A DNA stretch of 64,000 nucleotides. It comes from Thalassia testudinum (lineage: Eukaryota; Streptophyta; Magnoliopsida; Alismatales; Hydrocharitaceae). Shown here one piece after another: positions 18,381 through 31,700 of the stretch (its first letter is position 1; every line of letters begins with the position of its first letter). The stretch is taken from contig JAZHRO010000019.1 in NCBI GenBank assembly GCA_037157565.1, positions 20,709,001-20,773,000 on the forward strand, in the 5' to 3' direction. The translations under genes and the position numbers were made by a program. The notes below the pieces were generated by a model. That model was not told the DNA's origin. It searched no databases and was given only the letters and a program-made list of their open reading frames with translations.

Positions 18381-21032
18381 TGTAAAGACCCATCCCACTT
18401 TTATCCTTTTAAGACGTCTGGAGTCTCAGTCAGACGTCTAGACCCTTTCCCAGACATCTGAAAGTGAAATTTTTGTATGCACTCTGCGTTCTACGCACGG
18501 GCAACGAGCAGAACTTCTTTTCTGTCTCTCTCCTTTCTCCTCTTTCCTACCCGAACACTAATCCCTCAGCTATAAAAAGCCACCCTCCCTTCCTCTCCTC
18601 TCCACTCCACCACCACCACACCCTACCTTCACTGCTGCGAGCGAGGGTGAGTGAGAGAGAGCGAGAAAGAGGAGAAGTGCAGGAGGAGGCCAAGGTCGAG
18701 AGCTTCGGTGGAAGCTCGTCAGAGCTCGTACGGCCACCACAGGCATGTATGGGAGGAGGAGGGAGTCCGGAGCAGCGTCCTCGACCACCTACAGCAGTTG
18801 GAGCTGCAGTGGAGCGAGGAGAAATGCGGCAGAGCATGGCGAGGAGCACTAGGAGCACGTTCTGATACTGGAATTTTTCCAGTATCAGATGTCTGGAGTG
18901 CAGTCCGGATGACTGCTGAGCATCTGCACGTCTGGAGTCAACACCCGACGTCTGAAAGCAACTGTATCGCAAAGGTACGCTCTTTCTGCAGTTACGGCCA
19001 TGCAGGCCGCACCGTAGAAGATATGCCGGCCTGATTTTAGGTGGCTACTCTGTTGTACGTAGGAGCAGCCTTGGGAAGGAGCACGAAACGTCCTCCCACA
19101 CACTTTCGGATGTCTGACCTACTCACCAGATGACTGAAGGTCCTTCCAGACGACCAGAGGAGTGGTCCGACGTTTGGAACCGCTTTTAGACAATCGCAGG
19201 GGAGTCCTAGACATCTGAGGACATCGCAGGAAGTTGAGGTGAGATTCTATAACTTTTAAGACATCTAGACTTGTTTCCAGACGTCTGATTTTGGTCAGTA
19301 GACACGTTTTTGACCCGTTTGGGTTCCGATCGGGATCTGTTTTACGTAAATGAAGTATTTGTGGTTTCCTTGTGAGTTTTTCTACGTACTACAAACCTTT
19401 ATACACTATTTTGAATCTTCCTTTGTGATGTATTCCTTGGTATAGGATTTTGACTTGCTGCGTGTTTGGGGCTCGCAAAGACGCCTGGGTCTACGGTTCA
19501 AGCCCCATTACTCTCGGATTGTCTGGTAGAGTGGTCTACCCCTATTAATCTTATTAAATAAGAATGTATCTGTGGAATTAGCCAACTGGAAACCTAGGAT
19601 GTGGCATGAACCCCAGGACAGAGAAATGAATAAACCAATTGTACTGTATGATTGTATTTGTATACATGAATAAGTTAAACTGCTAGCCATTGCCTGTAAT
19701 AAAGTGAGCTGCCTATTAGAATGTGAGATGCTTGAGATAAATGAACAATTACCTATGAAATCATCAGTTGCATTTATTAAATTGTGGAAACATGAGCTGC
19801 CTGTATATAAATGAGAACTGAATTGTGAATGATGGAATCTAGATCGAGAAAATGTGGTGAACATGAGCATGAACCCTACGGGGAGTTAGGAGTAGAGCTC
19901 CTGTGGTTAGATGGAAAATATGAAATGTGGACGGGAAGTGTGACGACCCTTGAGTACGTGGTACCAAGGAGAGCAATTATCCCTTTTTTGTGCAGAGCGG
20001 AGCTAGCCGCCCTTGGGTTGGGACCCAGGGTTAGGATTGGCCACTCTACACCGACTTCTATTGGCCCTATGTACATGGTGCCGAGGCGAGCTACTAGTGT
20101 AGGGAGGGAGGTAGCCACCTAACAGGGCACAGGGTTCAGCTAGCCACCCTACACCGACTTGTTAGGCCCTTTGGGCAAACTGGGGTAGTCAGACGAGGGG
20201 CGCGGACTGTGGAGGGGGGAGACCCCTATTAAAGAGAGGGCTAGGCCTTATACTATTATGTGCTGTATTTTGGGCGTACCCGCTAGCGGAAATGACTGAC
20301 CGCGTGTTAGTGTGGGGTAGCTACCCATGCGCTTACCATGCGTGCTGTAGTCATCGCTACGTCTTGACAGTTACCTCGGGGTGGTCGACTGGGTGTAGGA
20401 CTACCACGGGGGACTCTTCCGGCTAGGAGAGCACCACGTGTACCTTCTACTCTTCAGAAAAGACTGCAATCAAGATCGTTCCCACGAGGAACATGCAAGA
20501 TCAAGAAAATCTGAAAGTTGATAAAACGGGGTGAAAAGGAAATGCATGTAAAATAAAATAACTAGAAAAGATAATTAAACCTATTACTTTTACTGCATTA
20601 GATAGTATAGTTACCACTCTACTTAGCGTTCGCTGACTCTGTCTCTTTCATAACACTGTTCAGGTCCAGGAGTTGAGCAGCTCGAGCTTTCGGCTGCGGA
20701 GGGTGCTGGGCCTAGTCGAGCCCAAATGTAGTTTTTTTGCTCTTCTTTTTGTACGCCCTTACTGTTGTAGTGAGTTTCTGACTTTTAGTTGCTATTGTTG
20801 TTTCTGTTACTTTCGTTTCCGTTGTCTCTGTTGTTGTGGTGGTATGTATTGGAACAATAGTTTTACTTTCCTTTACTGCTTTGCTCATTTTTACTACTTA
20901 GTTATATTGCATATGTGAATGTGGTTCACTTTCCTACTTTTTGGTTATTTCTTGTTGGACGACTGGGTCTTGGGATTAGTTGAGGTGAGTCAGTCTTGGG
21001 TCCTGTAGGGATCCGGGAACTGGGTCGTAACA
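18381..21032 (+). repeat. T1 3' LTR (Tekay/Del-like)
   Basis: A 2652-bp LTR starting TGTAAAGACCC and ending GGTCGTAACA. TATA box TATAAAAAG at 18571-18579. A near-perfect hairpin (arms of 13 bp) lies at 18861-18889, followed by an array of CAGACGTCTG-type sites: units at 19107, 19127, 19147, 19167, 19187 and 19208, and others at about 18886-18960 and 19258-19287. Homologous LTRs are T2 (41853-43620) and T3 (45902-63878, minus). Confidence 0.85.
18571..18579 (+). promoter_or_regulatory. T1 LTR TATA box (TATAAAAAG)
   Basis: TATAAAAAG lies 190 bp inside the LTR; T2 has TTTATAAA at the matching place (42024-42031). The AGACGTCT pair upstream (18411-18440) and the phased array downstream flank this promoter. 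Confidence 0.6.
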
Positions 21033-21524
21033 AGAACCTTACCTTCCATGTTATGAGGCGAATAACCAATGCAATCTTTTCCTTTTATGTGCGATCGCGA
21101 GCTCTCCCACACACGATGTGGGACTAAGTGAGGTGCCCTTCCTTCATGCAGCATCTGGAGGTGATGGGTGCTTCAATTAAGGTTGAAGGGGACCCCTGCT
21201 GCTTTAATTGAGGACCTGGAGGGGATCTTGGGAGTGTTTTGTAGTGCCTGGAGGTAGTAGCGAGGATGAACTCGATCGGAGAACTGCAGATGGAGGTGGT
21301 GAAGGTGGTGGCGGCAATGGTGCTCTGGTGTATACCTGAAAAGAAAAATACAACCGCTCGGCCCTGTCAGAAAAGCTCAAGAGATTCGGTTGAGTGTGGT
21401 GAACATGTTGGTGATCGTGGCGTGCTATGAGGAGGTGTGTGTGTGAGCGTGGCGAAGTCAAATAAGGTGATCGAAGGTGGTGATGTTCGGTGGGAGGTTT
21501 TTGTGCTCAATAGCACCAATTTTT
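21033..21524 (-). repeat. H: old LTR remnant, first piece (others at 24203-24367 and 41335-41852)
   Basis: This sequence is the host of S and B. When those insertions are removed it joins with 24203-24367 and 41335-41852. It contains GATGTGGGACTAAGTGAGG, like the TGGGACTAAATGTCCCACC segment of the minus-strand B and C LTRs, then a GGTGG-rich stretch of the same type. The third piece has a CTTTTAAAGG TATA-like site and CTCTCAAGGATCTTCCCTCC, resembling the B promoter side. I infer a degraded minus-strand Athila-type LTR. No coding sequence is seen. Confidence 0.45.
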
Positions 21525-21529
21525 CTGGG

Positions 21530-24197
21530 TGATGATAACGCCATCATCAGCCATAACTAGCTTTAATTAGTCAGAACCAATTGACAATTGCTCCTACATA
21601 ACCGGTAGAGAGTCATAATTCATTGCATATCCTTTCTGAGAAGAATGCATTAAATCAAGGATAAATCTTTAGGTTTAACAGAAGATCATAAATGCAGAAT
21701 AATCATGGGGTTTTCCAAGGGTTAAATAAAGGTCAAATGAGCATTAATGACTAATAAGAGGGTTCATACAGATAAAAATGGGTTTTCGCGCATTTCAGAC
21801 CCACTTAATTTACAGAGGTTCTGGTTAGGATAAATTTACCTAAACCTTCTAAAAATCATAGAAAAATATTCCATAAGGTTTGGTATCTTTGATTTGACCA
21901 TTGGTACCCATTTTAACCTAAAATAGTCTTAGAAAGGAAGTTGCCCTAATTTGGGTTTCTACGTAAATTACCCAGGAAAACTTTGTCAAAACCAAAATCC
22001 AACTTCACCATCAGATTCCTTATATCCAAATTAGGTTTGTACCAAAATTAGGGCCAAATCAGAGATCATCTTGACCTAGTTTGCATTCCATTCCAGTCAG
22101 ACTCATTCTCTCACAAAAACCCCTACCTTTCGAAATCTATTGCTAGCAACCCCCTAACTTTGTCATCTTCTTCGTGTTTAGGTCCCTGTCGCAATTGCCA
22201 TGTGAACACACCTGTAGCCAACCTTCAATCAAGGAGTTCTCCCTGATTTCACGCTCAATCTCTTCCAAAATTAGGACTCTTGAGAAGATCCTCTTCCATC
22301 AGAGCCACATCTTAGGCTCTAATTCTTGCCCAAAAGTTGATGTGAACCATTTGAATTCGTGGGTTTCCTATTTCATGAAAGCTCCAAGCTTCCAAGCTTG
22401 GAACGACCCCCTGAACCCTATAGAAGGACCCACATTTCATTTCCGTGCTCCTTAGCTTGGTTTGGTGGTCGGACTCCCCTTCTCTTCTCCCCGACTTCCG
22501 TCTCCACCAACTCCGGCAACCCTCTTCGACCACCTTCTTTGCTCGTCGTCACAGACAATAGCCAGCAGGAACTTCTTCCTTTCATTCCTCCACGTCTCGC
22601 AATACCAGCGAGCATTGCCTAACTCCCCTCGTCCTTGCCACTTCACCCACTGGTGATTTTGTCTTCCCTACGTCTAGCCATCACACCAATGTGGGAAGCC
22701 TCCCCTTTCGACCATTAGTTTAGGATTAGTTAGGATTCTCTCTCTCTCTACTCTTTTTTCCTCTCTTTAAACCCTCAAATCAACTCACGACACCACCACA
22801 CACCATCATCTTCTCCATCTCCGGCTGCACCTTCGGCGAGGTTTCCCCATCGTTCCATCGCACCACACGCCTTGCCAACACCCTCACAAGCTTCGCCACT
22901 CATCCCTGCACAAAACCCCTAAATCAATTCCACGATTCACCCATTCAAGACTGTCACTGAACACCACCACCTGTAACCACCTTCCCTGAGGTCGCCTGAC
23001 CTCTATGCTCCACCAAACTCCACAAAACCACCGTCATCACACTCTACGTCCTCCAGCGACATTGTTGAACCATCTAACTGGGGCTTTTGAGCCCATTTGC
23101 TTATTTCAGGTACTTGCTGACCATCTCCACCACCGCCACTTCGTCCAACCATGTTTGAGCTCCTCTGGCGTTGAGACAACATGGTAATACCCCTAGGTTG
23201 TGCGGACTCCAAGCCAGAACCCCTCCAGATCCTCAATGAGAGGCCTTGTCTGCGACTTCAACCCCAATTGAAGAAGGCTCCACAGCTATACACGCGAAGA
23301 AAGGATTGGGACGATTAGTCCCACATCGGTGGAATATGAGTGCCCGCATGCCCATAAAGTGTTTTGTAATTAGGTTTTATTGTCCAAGTCATGGGGGTTG
23401 GGTCCCCATTACCCCTTCACTTGCTTAACCTGCCTACATGCACTTCTTGGCTACTACACACGATCGGTAGCCCTAGACATTATGCAAGACCCGATAACCC
23501 GATTGAGATCCAAATATACGTTGGGTTTGAGAGAGAATGAAGAGGGGAATTTGTGAGAGAGCGGGGGAGGGTTTTGCTCCTCTGTGTATGCGGCTAACAC
23601 TTGGTCGTTGAAGGCCCCTTGTGCTTGTGAAGGAGAAAAAGGAGGGAAGGCTCTGAAAAAGCAAAGGCTTAAAGAAGAAGGAAAGGGAAGGCCCTGAGAA
23701 GAAGAAGAAGAGAAGGAGAGGGCTCTTGCAGAAAGTAGAAGAGAAGAAACAAAGAAGGCTTTGAGAGCCTTATCATTTAAGTCATCTGATTTGAGAAATC
23801 AACGTCTGATTACAGTAGCATTCAAACTACTGTTGGGTTATTTGGTTTAATTGAGATGTCTGATATATATGCTTAATTAAGGCTAATAATTGGTGATCTA
23901 ATTCACCATTATTTTGTCTTAAATTTCTTTTTATCACTATGATCTATTGAAATACTCATGCTTATAATTGAATATCAATTTGAGTAGATATTATTCATTG
24001 AATATCTCTTTTGTACTTCAATTATGGTGCTCATTTATATGCAATTAAAGATTAGTGTGTGAATTTCATATTTTCTCCCTATGTTCGACCTCGGACTCTA
24101 TTGTAGATTCAGAGTTTATAAATTTTATTTGTTTGAGAGCTATTTATCGACTATACTACAACACATTTCTTAAACTTGACAGAAAGCTTGACAAACA
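21530..24197 (+). repeat. S: solo Athila-type LTR
   Basis: A 2668-bp sequence from TGATGATAACGCC to CTTGACAAACA with the perfect target duplication CTGGG at 21525-21529 and 24198-24202. Start and end match the Athila LTRs (the end most like B: ACGACAAACA). There is no internal sequence, so it probably arose by LTR-LTR recombination. It retains a GAA-rich tract (about 23630-23770), a site pair AAGTCATCTG...CAACGTCTG 20 bp apart (about 23779-23808), the TATACTACAAC U5 motif near 24150 and GTTCGACCTCGG near 24085. Confidence 0.88.
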
Positions 24198-24202
24198 CTG
24201 GG

Positions 24203-24367
24203 GCTTTTGATCGTGAGGTTACGACGATGCTAATGGGCACAATGGCAAGCAGGATGGTGGTTGGTGAAGCTCACGCGATGTCGTCAGAGTTTCGCCAGCT
24301 ATGTAGGAGATGATGGTGGTGTAGGCGATGTAGGGCGTAAACCTGAGTGCTGAAGATGTAGGAAGAG
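24203..24367 (-). repeat. H remnant, middle piece
   Basis: This is host sequence between solo LTR S and element B. It is G/GGTGG-rich on this strand, without an ORF, and continuous with 21033-21524 on the left and 41335-41852 on the right once insertions are removed. Confidence 0.4.
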
Positions 24368-24372
24368 GCAGG

Positions 24373-27120
24373 TGTTTGTCACGCTGAATCGGGTTTTAAA
24401 AGTATTGCGTTGTAGTACAACCGAAATAGCATTCAAAACAAATATAATTTTATTACTCGAAAAGATTTCCGAGGTCGAACACAGGGAGCAAATTGGTATT
24501 TAGAAATCAAGATCACAATTTAAACTGAAAGAAATTGCAATAGTAGCAGTATCAGAGTGCAAAAATATGGGTGTAAAATGGTGATGTAGATCACCAAATA
24601 CTCCTACAATATCACCAAATAATTCAATGTATATGAAATGGAAATTAGAATCTGTCGTCTGATTCCTTAATCAGATGACTTAAAGTGTCTGATTTCTTCT
24701 TCTCTTTCTCTGCCTTTTTCTCTCTGCTTTGGCTTCCTTCTTGAAGCCCTTCTCTTTCTCTTCTTTTCTTCTGCGATCCTTCTCTTTCTCTTTAGCTTTC
24801 TCTATCTTCTGCCTTTACTTCTCCTTCTTCTTCATTCTTCTTCTTCCTGCCTTTACTTTTCTTCTGCCTTGGCCCTTAGCTGCGCTGACCTTCTCTTCTT
24901 CTTTCTTCTGCCTTAAGTCCTGCGGTCCTCTTCTTCTTCTTCTGGCTTCCTCTTCTTCTACAGACTGTGGCTAAGTGTTGGCTGGAGAACCCTGTAGCAA
25001 AACCTTACCCCTACCCACGCACATCTCTCCTCACTTTCTCTCTTAGGATTCGCTCTCCCAAAGCCACACAGGAATTTGGGTAATCGGGTTGGGTGTGTAC
25101 CCAGGACCAGGCCCACCGGCGTGCGATAGTGGGCGAGGAGTGCAATCGGGTCAGGTCAGGCCAGGTCCGCGGGGCGTGTTTGCGGACGAGACCAGGTTGG
25201 GTGAGTGGGACCTCACCCCATGGTACTGAGGCAATAAGGCTACTTCACTTCTTCCCTTTATGCAGGTGCGGGCACTCTTTCACTTCTGAGGTGGGACTAA
25301 ATGTCCCACCTTCCTTTCGCATGCGCCTGCAACAAAGGTTGAGCTCTCAATTGTAGCTGTTGCGAAAGCTTTAGACTCCAATTGAAGGCCTAAGTGCGTA
25401 CATGAGAGGCTTTCGCGTATCCTGGGGTAGTAGCCTGTGCTTGGTGGAACCTGGAGCTGCAGTAAGCTTGCTTCAACCTTCGCAACAATGGGGGAAGGGT
25501 GCCTGAACCTGAGAGTACAAGAATGGCCTCGCGGCCACGTTAAAACATTCAGAGAGGGTCGTCGGAGCACGGCGAAGGTGTTGGCGTGGCATGGCAGTGC
25601 CTGTGAGTGTGTGCCTAGGGCGTATTGTGTGCGAGTGTGTGGGTGTGTTCGAGGGGGTGTTTGGGTGAATGGTGTGGTGTGTGGAGTGAGGGGAAAGGAT
25701 CAGTGAACCGAGGCGGAGGTCGTGGGCTTGTCGGCGAGGGGTGGGGTGGCCTATGGAAGAGGGATGGACTCACCGAAGTTGATGGTCAGAGATGGAAGGG
25801 ATGGAGGTGATGGAGGCCGACAGTGGTCGATTTTGGAGGATAAAGGGTGGAGAAGAAAGTAGAGGGGAGAGGGAGCTTATCTGGGAGGTCAAGGGACGAA
25901 GGAGGTGAGAGGAGGTGTTGGGTCTGGTGTAGCTAACGTCTGAGACGAAGGCAGCTCTGGTGAGATGAGATCGGCGAGGACGAAGAGAGGGAAGCACCTG
26001 CTGGTACGATGAGACGCGGATGAAGTCAGAGAAGGTGGATCCGCTGCAGGTATGGCGATCGGACAATGAGGAGAAGTAGGGAATGTCACCGGACGTCGAG
26101 GAGCCTGCAACCGTGAGGGGAAGAGAGGAATTAGGGGTAGTCGCGGTTGAAATCGAGTGTGGAGAGATTGGAGAGATCTGGGCTCCTTTAAATAGAGCTC
26201 TAGAGGTCGGTTAAGGCTTGAAAAGCAAGCTTCCCAAGCTTGGAGAGTAGCCAGTGATGGAAGCTTGGTAGGATACCCACATCTCTCATGCGTTCGCTTG
26301 AGAGATTGAGAAAGAATCAGGGATCAAAGATAGGTTCAGATTGGAGGGAATTTCTCAGAGAATCTCCTTTCCAATTTTGGAAGAGATTCTCTGAGAAATC
26401 AAAGAGATCTCTGTTAAAGGTTGCTGGAGTAGGTCTCCTCTACGATAATGGTGGAGGGACCTACTTGTAAAGATGAAGAGAAATATAGGGGGGTTTTTGT
26501 AAGAGTTTTTGAAAGTTAGGGGTAGAAATGTAATTAGGTTGGACCTTTTTGCAAACTAGGTCAAGGTAAAGTCATCTTGGGTCCAAATTTTGGTACAAAC
26601 CTAATTTAGACCTATGAAATCCAATGGTGAAGTTGGATTTTGGATTTGACCATTTTTGATAGGAAAATTTATGCAAAAACCCAATTTAAGGCAAATATCT
26701 ATCTGGGACCCCATTCTAGGTCAAGATGGGTTCTAATGGCCAAATTGAAGGTTCTAAACTGTAGAGAATATTTTTATATGATTTTTAGAGGGCTAAAGTG
26801 AATTTTATCATTACTATAACCTTGTTTAATCAAGTGGATCGGTTTTTAGGGTTTCAAGAAGTCATTCAATTTGCAGAACTCGCACAAACCCTTTTATGTG
26901 AAATCCAACCCACTTGCTATCTTATTAAGACCATTTGACCTTTGTTTAGCCATTGAGAAAACCCATGGTTATACTGCATTAGTAAAATTATAATTTTACC
27001 CCTAGTTTCTTGTGTTTCTCTCAGAAAGGTTATGTAGTGAATTATGACCTATGTAGGAGCATTTATTCTCTTCATTGGGTCAAAATGAGTTAGTTAGGGC
27101 TCATGATGGTGTTCCCATCA
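24373..27120 (-). repeat. Element B 3' LTR
   Basis: On the minus strand it starts TGATGGGAACACCATCA, a terminal hairpin. TATA-like TATTTAAA at 26187-26194. Inverted repeats at about 26270-26320 and 26345-26400. It keeps a segment of about 105 bp (about 25327-25440) that the other B LTR has lost. Confidence 0.9.
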
Positions 27121-28770
27121 TACCCCCATGCCTAGATTTTGTTAGTCCCTTAGCAAAATTTTAAGGTTTTAAGTTTGATTCTAGACCATGAAATCCTTTG
27201 ATGCTCAAAAACTGTGATGTGTGCTTTCTTCTGTAGATTAGATTAGAATGCCGATAATAGGCCTAGAGTTACTTAAGTACCAACCAAGATTTGGACTTAA
27301 CCAGCTATAGCCTCAGTCTGCTGCGAAGGTTTTTAAGGCTTACAGGAACTATCCTAAGGTTCGTTGGACTCCGCGGTTAAAGCACCCGTGCTTGTAACAT
27401 ATTTTAGCTTCGGTTCAGTTTGCAGTGCATTTTTGTAAGAGAGAGACAGAGGAATTTTCTTTGTTTGGAGAGTTTTCTCTCTCTTTTCTTTTTATTTCTA
27501 GCTTTGGATTGGCTTCACAACATGGTATGTATCGGATTCCTAGTCCCCATCATCAATCCTCGAAGGGTCCCTGGCAATCGATGCTTCGGGATAGCATTGC
27601 CCATGGAAGCCCCCAGAACCCTGGCTTTCGAGATTTTGAGATAATCCCGACCATGGCATTCTGTAGCTAAATCCAGACCCTGGCAATCGACATTTCGGGA
27701 TAATGCTGCCCATGGCATCTGAACCAGCGCAGGGTGCTTACATGCCCCCGGTAGGATATGTAAATATCCTAGGAGACAAGCACCGTGGAGACGATATGTT
27801 ACTACGCATCTTCGAGGAGAATTTCCTGCCTCTTCGTGCCAAGAACTTGTCTAAATCAACTTGTGTTGATCGACCGCTCCTAATCTAGGTGATTTTTTTA
27901 GAACAACTTAAACGCATTTGCGTGATTTTGATACTTAAGTGCACTGAACCAGACTGTGTGTGGATTGGGGTGCTTAGGTTACCGAGTCCCGCAAACCAGA
28001 GGTCAGTTAACAAGGCCGAATACTCCCTAAGCCTTAGACTTAATACTTAAGCTTCGCATTTTCCCAAACTTCTTGAGGATTATCCAGATCTTAGCAGGTA
28101 CTTGAATTTTTAAGCCTAAGATCACGGCCCAAGAGGCCTAAGATCAGTGTTCCTACTAATCTCTTCTATGTTTCATTAACACTTTTTGCCTTTCATTTTT
28201 TCCTTTTGATATGCTCTAGAACTAAGTTAATTCATTAATTTCTTACTAATGACTATCTCTTTTCTTTTCTTTTCAACTTATGCTCCTTTTTGACAGTTTT
28301 CACTTCTCCCCTTTTTCTCCTCAAAATTGATATGCCCTCAAAATTTCCTCTCCTCTCATTTTTTTTTGTTTTTTTCAAGATTTTTTTTCATTTTTTTTGG
28401 TATTTTTGGGATATGTGATTTTTTGATGAAACCCTTTCTTGTGAGATGATTTTCACGGCATTTTGCACTTTCATACCCCCCTATGCCTATGATTTGCAAT
28501 GTCCCCATGTAAATTAGGTGGGTTCGAGTTCAGCTTAGATCATTTGTTAGAACAGGTTTTGGGTTTGTGAATGGGTCGGGATGACTGTTGCGAACGATTT
28601 CAAGCTTGGGTACGGGTACCTGAGGTGGAGTCGGTTGTTCTAATGGATGAACCCTAAAGTGCAATATGATTTCAGCATAGGAATGTCAAGAAAGGTTTCA
28701 AGTTTTTCAAAATGACGGGTTGCCTCCCGTTAAGCACTGAGTTTTACGCCATCGGTTGGGCGCAATGAGC
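27121..28770 (-). other. Element B non-coding 3' region
   Basis: No env-like ORF. It shares with A and C the terminal polypurine tract (27121-27136), the hairpin AAGCAC-GG-GTGCTT (27380-27393), the three-copy CCATGG cassette (about 27560-27720), the 20-bp dyad with one mismatched pair (27752-27771) and the internal polypurine motif (28473-28488). The order is the same as in A and C. Confidence 0.75.
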
Positions 28771-31700
28771 TCAGGGAGAATGGAGGGTAAAAGATGTCTC
28801 AACCAAATTTGTATTTGTAAGTTCAATGAATGATTTGAGTTTTTGATCGTTCACGATGAAAGGTTTTGAATTGTGGCTGAGTTGACTGATCTCGATGGCT
28901 CCATTTCCAAAGATTCGTCGGACTAGGTAAGGTCCGATCCATTTTGATCTTAGTTTTCCTGGGAATAGTTTGAGCTTGGCATCAAAGAGTAGGACTTTTT
29001 GACCAGGTTTAAAGATCTTTCTGGATATGTGCTTGTTGTGAAAGGCTTTAACCCGCTCTTTGTAAATTCGTGAGTTCTCATACGCGTCGTGGCATAATTC
29101 ATCAATCTCGCTCATTTGAAGCTTTGTATGGTTTCCTGCCTTGGAAAGATCTAGGTTGCAGTTCTGTACTGCCCAATAGGCTTTGTGCTCCAATTTGATT
29201 GGGAGGTGACATGCCTTCTCTTACACTAATCTGAAGGGAGACATACCTAATTGGATTTTGTGGGCGGTCCTATAAGCCCATAAAGCTTTTGGAAGTCGGG
29301 ATGACCAGTCTTTCCTGTCAGGTCAAACAATAACCTGGAGGATTTTCTTGATCTCCCGATTTGATAGCTCAGCTAGACCATTAGTTTGGGGGTGATAAGG
29401 AGTAGAGATTCTGTGTGACACCCCATATTTGGTCATCAGCGACCTGAATTGAGCATTAGTGAAATGGGTCCCTCCATCAGAGATTATAGCACATGGAATC
29501 CCGAATTGAGAAAAGATGTTCTGATGAATGAATTTGATAACCACTTTATGATCATTGGTTCGGGTTGGAATGGCTTCGATCCATTTGGACACATAGTCAA
29601 CAGCGAGTAGAATATACTCGAAGTCGTCTGAAATAGGAAAGGGCCCCATAAAATCAATCCCCCAGACATCAAAGAATTCACATACAAGAATCGGTTGTAA
29701 GGGCATCATATCACGATGACTCATGTTTCCTAAGGTCTGGGAACGAGTGCATGCCTTATAGTGATTGTATGCGTCTTTGAAAATTGTGGGCCAATAGAAG
29801 CTGCACTGGAGGACTTTAGCTGTGGTTTTATGACCAGAGAAGTGTCCACCGCATTCTTGGTCATGGCAGAGGGATAAGATGCCCTAAATTTCCGCTTCCA
29901 GGACACATCGCCGTATGATTTGATCAGCATCGATGCAGAAAAGATACGAGTCTTCCCAAAAGTAGTACTTGTCATCAAAAAGCGATTTGTCCTTTTTGGC
30001 CTTTGGCCAATCGAACGGGATTTGATGTGATGCCAGGTAGTTTACTAATCAGCAAACCATGGAAGCCCTGTATTGATAGTCAGGAGGTGCTCATCTGGAA
30101 AATGCTCTGTAATGGGTCCAGAAGGGTCGATAATATCAGAAGGAAGGCGAGACAAGTGATCAGCTACCATGTTCTATTTTCCCACTTTGTCACAAATCTC
30201 GAGGTCAAATTCTTGTAACAGCAAGATCCAGTGGATTAGTCGAGGTTTCGCATCCTTCTTTGCAAGGAGATACCTCACAGTTGTGTGATCAGAGTAAATG
30301 ACAACACGGGAACCTAGAAGATATGATCTAAACTTTTCCAAAGCAAATACTACAGATAGCAGCTCTTTTTCAGTAACTATGTAGTTATGCTGAGCCTCGT
30401 CAAGTGTCTTGCTAGCGTAGTAGTGACCACAGGTTTCCCATCAATTTTCTGCCCAAGTACCACTCCTACAGCGAAATCAGAAGCATCGCACATGATCTCA
30501 AAAGGTTGAGACCAATCAGGGGACTGTAGGATTGGAGCTTGAGTAATTGGATCACGTAGGGTTTCAAATGCTTGAGTGCATTTCTTGGAAATTTCAAAAG
30601 GAACATCCTTAGATAGTAGAGTAGTCAGGGGGCATGAGATCTTTGAGAAATCAGGAATGAATTGATGGTAAAAACTGACATGCCCCAGGAAAGATCGGAT
30701 GTCCTTGATTGAGCTAGGCATAGGGAGTTTAGAAATCAGATTCACCTTGGCTCGATCAACCTGGATGCCTTTTTCTGATATGAGATGTTCCAGGACAATT
30801 CCTTTAGGCACCATGAAATGGCTCTTTTCCTAGGAAAGAACCAGATTCATGTCAATGCACCGCCTGAGGATCTGGACCAAGTGCAGGAGGCAATCATCAA
30901 GTGATTCGCCAAACACTGAGAAGTCATTCATGAAGACTTCCAGATAATCACCTACCATATCTAAGAATATGGCAAGCATGCACCACTAAAAAGTAGCGGG
31001 TGCATTATAGAGACCGAAAGGCATCCTTCAGAGCGCGTACGTCCCGAAGGGGCAGGTAAAAGTGGTCTTCTCTTGGTCCTCAGGATGGATTGCCACCTGG
31101 TTATAACCGGAGTACCAGTCCAAAAAGCAGAAAAATCTATTTCCTACTAGTTTCTCGAGGATTTGATCAATAAACGATAGTGGGAAATGATCCTTCTTTG
31201 TGGAGGTATTGAGTCTTCTATAATCAATGCAGACTTTCCACGAATTCGCCACATAGGTCGATATGATTTCTCTAGTTTCAGTTGTAATCACGGTGAGTCT
31301 TGCCTTCTTAGGCACAACTTGGATTGGACTCACCTATCGACTGTGGGAGATCGGGTAGATGATCCTAGCATCTAACCACTTGATGATCTCCTTTTTCATG
31401 GCCTCTTGCATATTAGGATTCAGACGTCTTTGCATTTCACAGGAAGGTCGTGTGCCCTCTTCAGTATAGATACGGTGTGTGTAGTAAGAGGGGCTGATAC
31501 TAGTCAAATCATCGAGAGTCCATCCAATGGATCTTCGATGTTGCTGGAGAGCAGTAATCAGACGGGATTCATGATCAGGAATGAGTCTGGAGTTGATAAT
31601 CACAGGAAACATCTGATTAAAACCCAAAAAGACGTACTTTAGATGATCAGGAAGAGGCTTAAGTTCTGAAATAGGGTTATCAGCAGCAGCGGGTAGTTCA

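Larger units (their letters stand above)
1..21032 (+). mobile_element. T1: Tekay/Del-like Ty3/gypsy chromovirus, 5' part outside window, split by element A
   Basis: The order gag, protease, reverse transcriptase, RNase H, integrase and a C-terminal chromodomain-like tail marks a Ty3/gypsy chromovirus; the RT and integrase wording and the 2.65-kb LTR fit the plant Tekay/Del group. The window opens inside or just before gag, so the 5' LTR, the primer site and one copy of the target duplication are missing. The coding part runs 198-3270 and 16976-18296, interrupted by the 13.7-kb element A. The frame is consistent across the insertion once A plus its 5-bp duplication is removed. At least ten in-frame stops make T1 non-autonomous. 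The 3' LTR is at 18381-21032. The five bases after it, AGAAC (21033-21037), should be the target duplication but cannot be tested here. Confidence 0.85.

Noticed and set aside
25280..25570. Gene fragment in the B LTR
   Set aside because: It corresponds to LTR sequence present in the partner LTR with a 105-bp indel; no domain is seen.
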